This document shows positions 58,001 to 64,000 of a stretch of 64,000 nucleotides of DNA, in pieces. The stretch is from Sipunculus nudus. Its lineage: Eukaryota > Annelida > Sipuncula > Golfingiida > Sipunculidae. The translations under genes were made by a program, and so were the position numbers. A model generated the notes under the pieces. The model had not been told where the DNA came from, searched no databases, and saw nothing but the letters and a program-made list of their open reading frames with translations. How positions within the stretch are numbered: position 1 is the first letter of the stretch; each line of letters begins with the position of its first letter. The DNA lies in assembly GCA_026874595.1 (NCBI GenBank), contig CM049320.1, positions 5,025,464 through 5,089,463 on the forward strand, in the 5' to 3' direction.

Positions 58001-59882
58001 GAAAACGCTTGTGCAGATATGGTTTTAGCCTCACGTTGTGTCTCGGCCAGTATACATTTTCACATAAGTTTCATGTATATTTTTAAAAAAAAGTGAAGAT
58101 TGTTTCACAAAATAACTCACTTCACTTCGTTGGCTGTTTAAGAAAAATAACGAATTATATTATATAATCATGTTTTGTCATGCTATATGGCCTGCAACAG
58201 TGTACTTGCAGATGTCGTCAACTCGAATTTACCAGATCACATATGCATTGTTATGTAAATGTGACATAATTGTAGGTGACAGGCCAACAAAACATGAAAG
58301 ACGTGACGCACAGAGCGTCAGATCACGCTGAACCTTTCCTCTGGCGTTTATCGATTGTCTTCTTGCATGAGCAGTCGCTCTTTATTACGTTTATCACGCT
58401 TGATAAAGGTTTTGATAGAAAACTTCCAATCATCATCTGTTGAATATATTTTGCTTTGCATATGAACAGTGGCCTGACCAGTTGCCAATTTGATTTGGAT
58501 ACTGCGATTGTTTGAATTTACTAAATTTCTTAACAAGGCAGTGTCCAATCGTTATTTCAAATAAAAAAGAAGTTTCCTGATGAAAAAAAATTCTAAAAAA
58601 CCAGATTATAGTTTTTGGGTTTGATGATAAGAGTGCTATGGAGCATGTGAATGCCAGTAGTGATTCAAAACCTTCAGGGAATTTATCATCCCGACGCCTT
58701 CCTTTGTAGGATTGTGTTTTTGCACAACGTTATGGTAACCTTAAGTTCAGAAAAAATATCCCCTGACTCCCTTCCTTTTTTTCTATCCGAGTAAAAGTCG
58801 ATACAATTTAAAAACAAGTTATAATTAACCCGTGTGCCATCACAGCAGCATTTCCATAAAAGTACAGGTAAAGAGTTATTAACGAGTTTTTAAGAATGTG
58901 CAGGATTTCTGGTTACCTGGTCCTGTTATGGTAAACAGGTACATGTGGTTTACTCAACTTCGGAACAAAAATAATGAATTGCAGCTAGAAGCTCGTGTGG
59001 TTTTGGTGGGAAAACTATTGTTTATATCCAAAGTGAACTAATAGCGTGAGTCAATACCCATCCTATTGCAAATGTTAAGCAAATTTAAACACAAATTAAC
59101 AGGTTATATTATATGAAATTTCTCGTGATATGACAGCTAAAATATATATTTGGATAAGCGGCCATCTCTCTAGGTTATATTTACCTATTTCCGGGTCCGG
59201 TCAAGGTCGGCCAGAGTGAGCAGGCATTTCATATTGCAGGGCAGCGGAGAATGTTAGACATTAAATATATGAGGAAAAGTATATTGGTTCCAGATGGTGG
59301 AGACTTTTAATAGTATTTTTTTCCAAGTACTAGTCATAAATGTTGTGCTGTTTGAGAAGATTAAATGCGTCAGTGCTGATGGTGTGTATCTGCAGGTGGC
59401 GATATCTGTGGTGCACTGCAGTGCAATACAGAAAGTGGTCTCTAACGGAAACATGAGATAGGTAACCCCCTGTTTTTCTGGACTACAATAAAATTTCAGA
59501 TATTAAATTTGAGTTCGAAGTGTAAAATGATGCGAAACACTCGATAGAAAAAAATTGTGAAAAAAGTGACCCCAACATGTGCACCTTAAATAATATATAA
59601 TTATATGATATTAGGTCTTAGCATACTTAATGTAAAATCTACTGCCAAATATCCCAACACAGGAAACACTGATCACATAAAGGGTTCCAGGCAAATGTCT
59701 TGATCACAACCATGACAGTCACCTCTTTTGGAGAACGGCGGAAATGATATTTCCTTTTTATTTAACATTTTGTTATGTTTTGTTTACCATTTTCAGGCAA
59801 AATACAGGAGTCATTGATCTGTAATAGAGTGTAGCATTGTGCATCTGCTGCAGGCAATGGCAACTTTAATTCTAGAAAAGTA

Positions 59883-59925
<43 letters not shown>

Positions 59926-61384
59926 TAGAAAGATTTCTATGGTAAAGACAGATACCTTATCGTATGTTTTCATATGATGGCAGGAAAGAGTGCTTCGTCT
60001 CGATATTTTACCTGCTAAATCATACAGGCCAATGTCACCAATGATATACCTCCTTTCGTCACCACGTCACGATCACCGGTCCTTTTTCCTAAAAAACACT
60101 CAGGGCTGTAGGCCTGTAAACTTTGATAGTCACTGTTGCGTCGCTCCTTAAAACCGCATGAAAGACCTGGTATATCAAATATTAGGTTTCGTAAATCGAC
60201 TTTCCCCACGAGCTTTTAGATCTACAACATTTCTCACATATCTTTTCACCCTCACCACGTTTGTAAGGCCGTATCCGTAAATTGTTTGCTTCTAAATCAG
60301 ATTTTACTTAACCGGTTTACATTAGTCTAGAATTAGTACGCTTTGCCTCAGCACTGTAGTTCGCCTTACGAAAGCCTTAACCGGTTTATTAAATAAAACT
60401 TGAGTTTGCTGCCAGCACTTGGCCACTTATTCGATTTTCTTTGCTGTAGAAAGTGACATTTCGGGGGAAGGATAAGGTCACATGGTAGCAAATCTGGCCT
60501 CACAGATAAGAAACGGATGTGCCTGTACGTACCAGGAACAAACTAAAAAACCGGACTAAAGTGTTAAATCGAACTACTGCAGACCACCAGTCAAGCGGAC
60601 TACATGCAGTAAACCGATCCAATGCGGATTAGTTGCCCAGTGAGTACTAGACAGATCCATGCTCGGGTTTATTTGTCACTGCGGATGCACCCAGTCAGTA
60701 GCAGCTGATGAAAATAATTCCCTTGTATGTTCTCAGTGACCTGACCTGGCGTCAATTCGGTTAACATATTGCGACCTTATTTTAAGATTTTAAAGTAGTC
60801 GTTTTGCCTTATATTTCTGTGATATATGGTTATGTATTTTTCACTTATTTTCACTTACTATGAAATTTCCAAATATAATAGCATTTTAAATAAAGTTATC
60901 TGTTAATAATTAAAACAATTAACAAACTATAGTTTTCTGGCTTGATAATGAGTACATGTAACGGTAACAGATCATTACTTCCAAGGAGTTTATAATTGAT
61001 CATCCCCACGCTCTGCTGTATAGTAAGAAGTCCTGGTGTACAGTATGATGACTTGTATACCAGAACAAAAAAAAGTACAGAACAAATGTTAGAATAAAAA
61101 AGTGATATTTCACCTAGTTAGCCGATCTCAGATGTTTTGTTTTCATGTGGTGATGGAAGGACTGAGACTTCTCGGTTTATTGCATGCTACATTATACCTG
61201 TCACTGCCTTTCACCTTCCTCCACCCCGTTTCCCGTTTTTCTCCCCTTAAAACCGTGTAATACAGAAACATGAGAGTTTATACCTACAATATAATGCTTG
61301 ATACAGAGAATATTACTTTGCATTTTACGACTTCGTCTATATGATCTGATTGATCAAATGCTCTTTCACGAGCAGTCAAATCTC
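57998..61384. other. Intergenic, no supported gene
   Basis: Only short open frames without recognised homology, and one TA microsatellite. Confidence 0.6.
59887..59921. repeat. (TA)n microsatellite
   Basis: Alternating TA in an otherwise featureless intergenic stretch. Confidence 0.9.
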
Positions 61385-61594
61385 CAGGGGCGGGGAAAAG
61401 GGGCGGGGAAAAGGGAGGTCCAACCCAGGAGGACTAATGAAACCCTAATAAGAAGGTCCCCAGGTCTGGAAAGGGGGGGGGGGGGTCCAGGCCCTAAAGT
61501 TTTCTCTGAAGCCATTTAAAAACTTTGTTTCTTATGAAAAAAAGGGGGGGGGGGCTCCGGACCCCCTGGACCCACCCCCCTGGATCCGCTTCTG
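61385..61594. mobile_element. Small TIR element (hAT-like MITE), second copy
   Basis: Shares ends and interior with the 6726-6926 element, including GGTCCAACCCAGGAGGACTA and the closing CTGGATCCGCTTCTG. The left end carries a short duplication of GGGGCGGGGAAAA. ATCTC flanks both sides (61380-61384 and 61595-61599), a possible target duplication. Confidence 0.75.
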
Positions 61595-62008
61595 ATCTCC
61601 CCTATAGTCTGGCGGGAAAAGCTGATCGCTGATACAACCATCGAGCTTGGGAACGTTGACTCACATATCAGGACAGGGCACACATGAACAGAAAAGGTTT
61701 TCGTGTACTAAGTTGCCGGCAGAGGGCCCAATGTGTTAGCTGCGTATCGTTTGGGAATAGTTCTGAGAAAAAAGTTTTTTTTTTTTTACAAATATTGCGA
61801 TCATTTTTTGGGGAGTCCAGACTTGAGGCTGTTCAGTTGAGCGTAAAATTTAAAATGACTTCGAAATTATCTTATTCTCCATAAGGTTTGAATCGAACAA
61901 AACGTACAACTAAACGCGTACAAACTTTCTGGGGACTAGAGATGTTTTAACACGAGCAGGAATATTTCCAGGAAAGTACATACAGTTTAGCATTTGCTGT
62001 TTCTTTCC

Positions 62009-62104
62009 GGGACCGGTACCCCGCTCTATAATGGTTTTCCACCATTCATAGAGACGGGCGTACAACGCCATCTTCAGGACCCCTGGCAGACTTGTTCCAA
62101 CTCG

Positions 62105-62168
<64 letters not shown>

Positions 62169-62599
62169 TATATATGAGAAAAAAAATTGTTTACTCGGGG
62201 AAGTTGCCAAAAGATGGCAGTAAATTACTGTGACATTAATAATTAGATTTATAGATATTAATAATAAAAAATGCCAAATACAGTGGAATATCAAACTTAT
62301 TCAGTTTATTGTATTATCTATACATCCATCATTCACTTTTGGTGCAACAAATCATTCTTCAATATTTAAAAAACTAGATAAAACTAGAAGTGACTAAAGA
62401 AAGTTATTCTACAATAGCCATTTACGGACAATCAACCAGGACCGCTTGAGTGTCCATGAAAACCGGTATGAGCGTGTATATTGGAGTTGGAACCAGTCTA
62501 CCGCTAAGTCAGGAGTTGAAACTGGAAGTACCTAACATGGCGTTGTACGCCCGTCTCTATGATCTGCTGAAGGCCATAATATAGCGGGGTACCAGTCTA
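62009..62599. mobile_element. 591-bp long-TIR element with perfect 9-bp target duplication
   Basis: Inverted repeats of about 110 bases share GGTACCCCGCT, CATAGAGACGGGCGTACAAC and CTGGTTCCAACTC-like blocks. The direct repeat TTTCTTTCC lies on both sides (62000-62008 and 62600-62608). The centre holds a (TA)n tract (62108-62163). Long TIRs with a 9-bp duplication suggest a Mutator-like MITE; an 8-bp hAT duplication is the alternative. Confidence 0.8.
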
Positions 62600-62608
62600 T
62601 TTCTTTCC

Positions 62609-64000
62609 TTGTTTGGTCTACACACGTATTTTGGATAATCATAGCTGTATTGTGACTTTTTTAAAAGGCGGATTGATACAGCGAGGGTTTTATACATTCA
62701 CTACGCTTCGGCCTTTTGGAATCAGTACGGCAGAGACAAAAAAAGGCTCACTCACACCACCTGGGGGGTCTTCCGGGGCTGGCCTCAAACACTTTATTTA
62801 TAAAAAAAGTATATTCATAGCCGTTCACTCAATGACATCAATAACCAAAGGATAAATTTACAAGCACTCTTCCCTGATCATGATTCGACCAGTTGCTCAT
62901 TACATATGCAAATAATCATGCATATATGCATATATCTCAGGGAAACTCGTAGGGATTTTAACGGAAGCATTTAGTAGCAAAATATTCATAATTTTAATTG
63001 AAGGGCAAAAAAAAAAAAAAAAAACAACGTGAAATAGAAGATTGCACGTATTCTATTTATCTAATCTTCGTCAACAGTATAAATAAATGTCGGCATGGGC
63101 CAGACAGAGGCCTAAAAAGTCAATGTACGGGTAAGGACTTGTAGCAAAAGTTATCCACAAAGGTCCTCATGGAATAAGTAATTTGTATAATTTAATATTT
63201 CCATTAATTCCATGGTAGTATTTTTGCTTGCATATAGCACCAGGTCTAATATTTCAACGATTTACTTTAATTTAATTTTATTTAAAACAAAGATATTTTA
63301 TAATTAAATGCACATTTTTCAAGCGATATATATATGCAGTGCATCTCTAACCAATTAAGAATGTATAAATATTGATTGACTACTTCGGTTTTTATATTTT
63401 CCTCCTGCCCTCTATGGTTTTTCCATGGTATTTAGAGAAAAAAACGGACATCGAGATGCACGGCATGGACTCGAATTTCGCTGTTTGACTGTAGTTTCTC
63501 TCTGCCACAGGAGACTCGGTAAACAGCTCGATTGATTACCGCGTCCATTAACATATCCCTATTCGAGGGATAGGACAGCAGGGAACACACCTGGTAAACA
63601 TTTTCATGCGCCAGAAAGTAGTCCCGGTGGGGGCCCACAGCCCTTATTCGAAGTAACGAACTGCCTTCTGCGCCCTGGACGCCCTAATGTCGCTAACCAT
63701 TCAAATGTAAAAAAAGAGAGTGATGGTGTTGTTAAAATGGCATCTATCTCAGTTGGAGAACTATAGTTTTTTGGTAATGCTTGAAGGAGTACTCGAGTAC
63801 TTTTCACATTTTCTTTGAACTTGTAACTGAAATCTAAAATCAGAAGTCAAGTCTGTTGTCGGGCCTACGATTTCTTTTACGGGCATGCATATATAATTGT
63901 CACAGTCAATGTGTAAAATCAATCAGTTTGTGAATCACCTGACATTACAGCCTGATTCACTCAGGCAATTTATAAAATGACTGATTTTTTTTTTTTTAAA
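62609..64000. other. Intergenic right edge
   Basis: No recognised gene apart from the uncertain open stretch at 63432-63638. An A-run lies at about 63008-63024 and a T-run at the window end. Confidence 0.5.
63432..63638 (-). other. Unrecognised open stretch in a GC-richer island
   Basis: A 68-codon frame reading MGPHRDYFLAHENVYQVCSL and later AVINRAVYRVSCGREKLQSN. The DNA is richer in GC than its surroundings. A donor-like CAG|GTGTGT lies within it. No family was recognised; it may be an exon, a transposon fragment or chance. Confidence 0.2.

Overview
This looks like AT-rich nuclear DNA from an invertebrate animal. Genes are split by GT-AG introns, intergenic space is long, and there are many small transposons, microsatellites and poly(G)/poly(C) tracts. 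The kind of UDP-glycosyltransferase, the tRNA-derived SINE and the repeat style suggest a lophotrochozoan, most likely a mollusc. That placement is inference; no species can be named from the window.
Only two loci are convincing protein genes. (1) Minus strand, 20350 to 8885: a complete cyclin-L gene (CCNL1/CCNL2 family) in 11 coding exons whose phases all join, giving 466 residues: a cyclin fold followed by an arginine/serine (RS) tail. Its largest intron (intron 5, about 4 kb) holds two candidate alternative exons that would yield short, RS-less isoforms. (2) Plus strand: a UDP-glucuronosyltransferase-like gene pair, one intact intronless copy (33535-35160) and a tandem paralogue about 10.5 kb downstream (44030-45620) broken by a 5-bp deletion and a nonsense codon. 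The two copies show a mosaic of near-identical and diverged stretches, as expected from gene conversion.
Layout. 1-8800: intergenic, with a TIR element, diverged tandem repeats and a 5'-truncated LINE with 19-bp target duplications that is itself interrupted by a small TIR element. 8885-20350: cyclin L, with a SINE in intron 10. 20351-33500: promoter region, composite repeats, several TIR elements, a LINE 3' fragment split by a palindromic element, and a 32-bp minisatellite. 33535-45620: the UGT pair. 45621-49223: intergenic with microsatellites. 49224-57953: an 8.7-kb minisatellite of a 22-bp unit with nested higher-order duplications. 57954-64000: intergenic, with a small hAT-like element and a 591-bp long-TIR element flanked by a perfect 9-bp duplication.
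The cyclin-L and UGT loci have no evident functional link: one concerns CDK-coupled splicing and transcription in the nucleus, the other conjugation of small lipophilic compounds in the ER membrane. No rRNA, canonical tRNA, CRISPR or viral element was recognised. The most unusual structures are the hierarchically duplicated 22-bp array, the candidate poison or terminal exons in cyclin L, the UGT conversion mosaic and the nested transposons.
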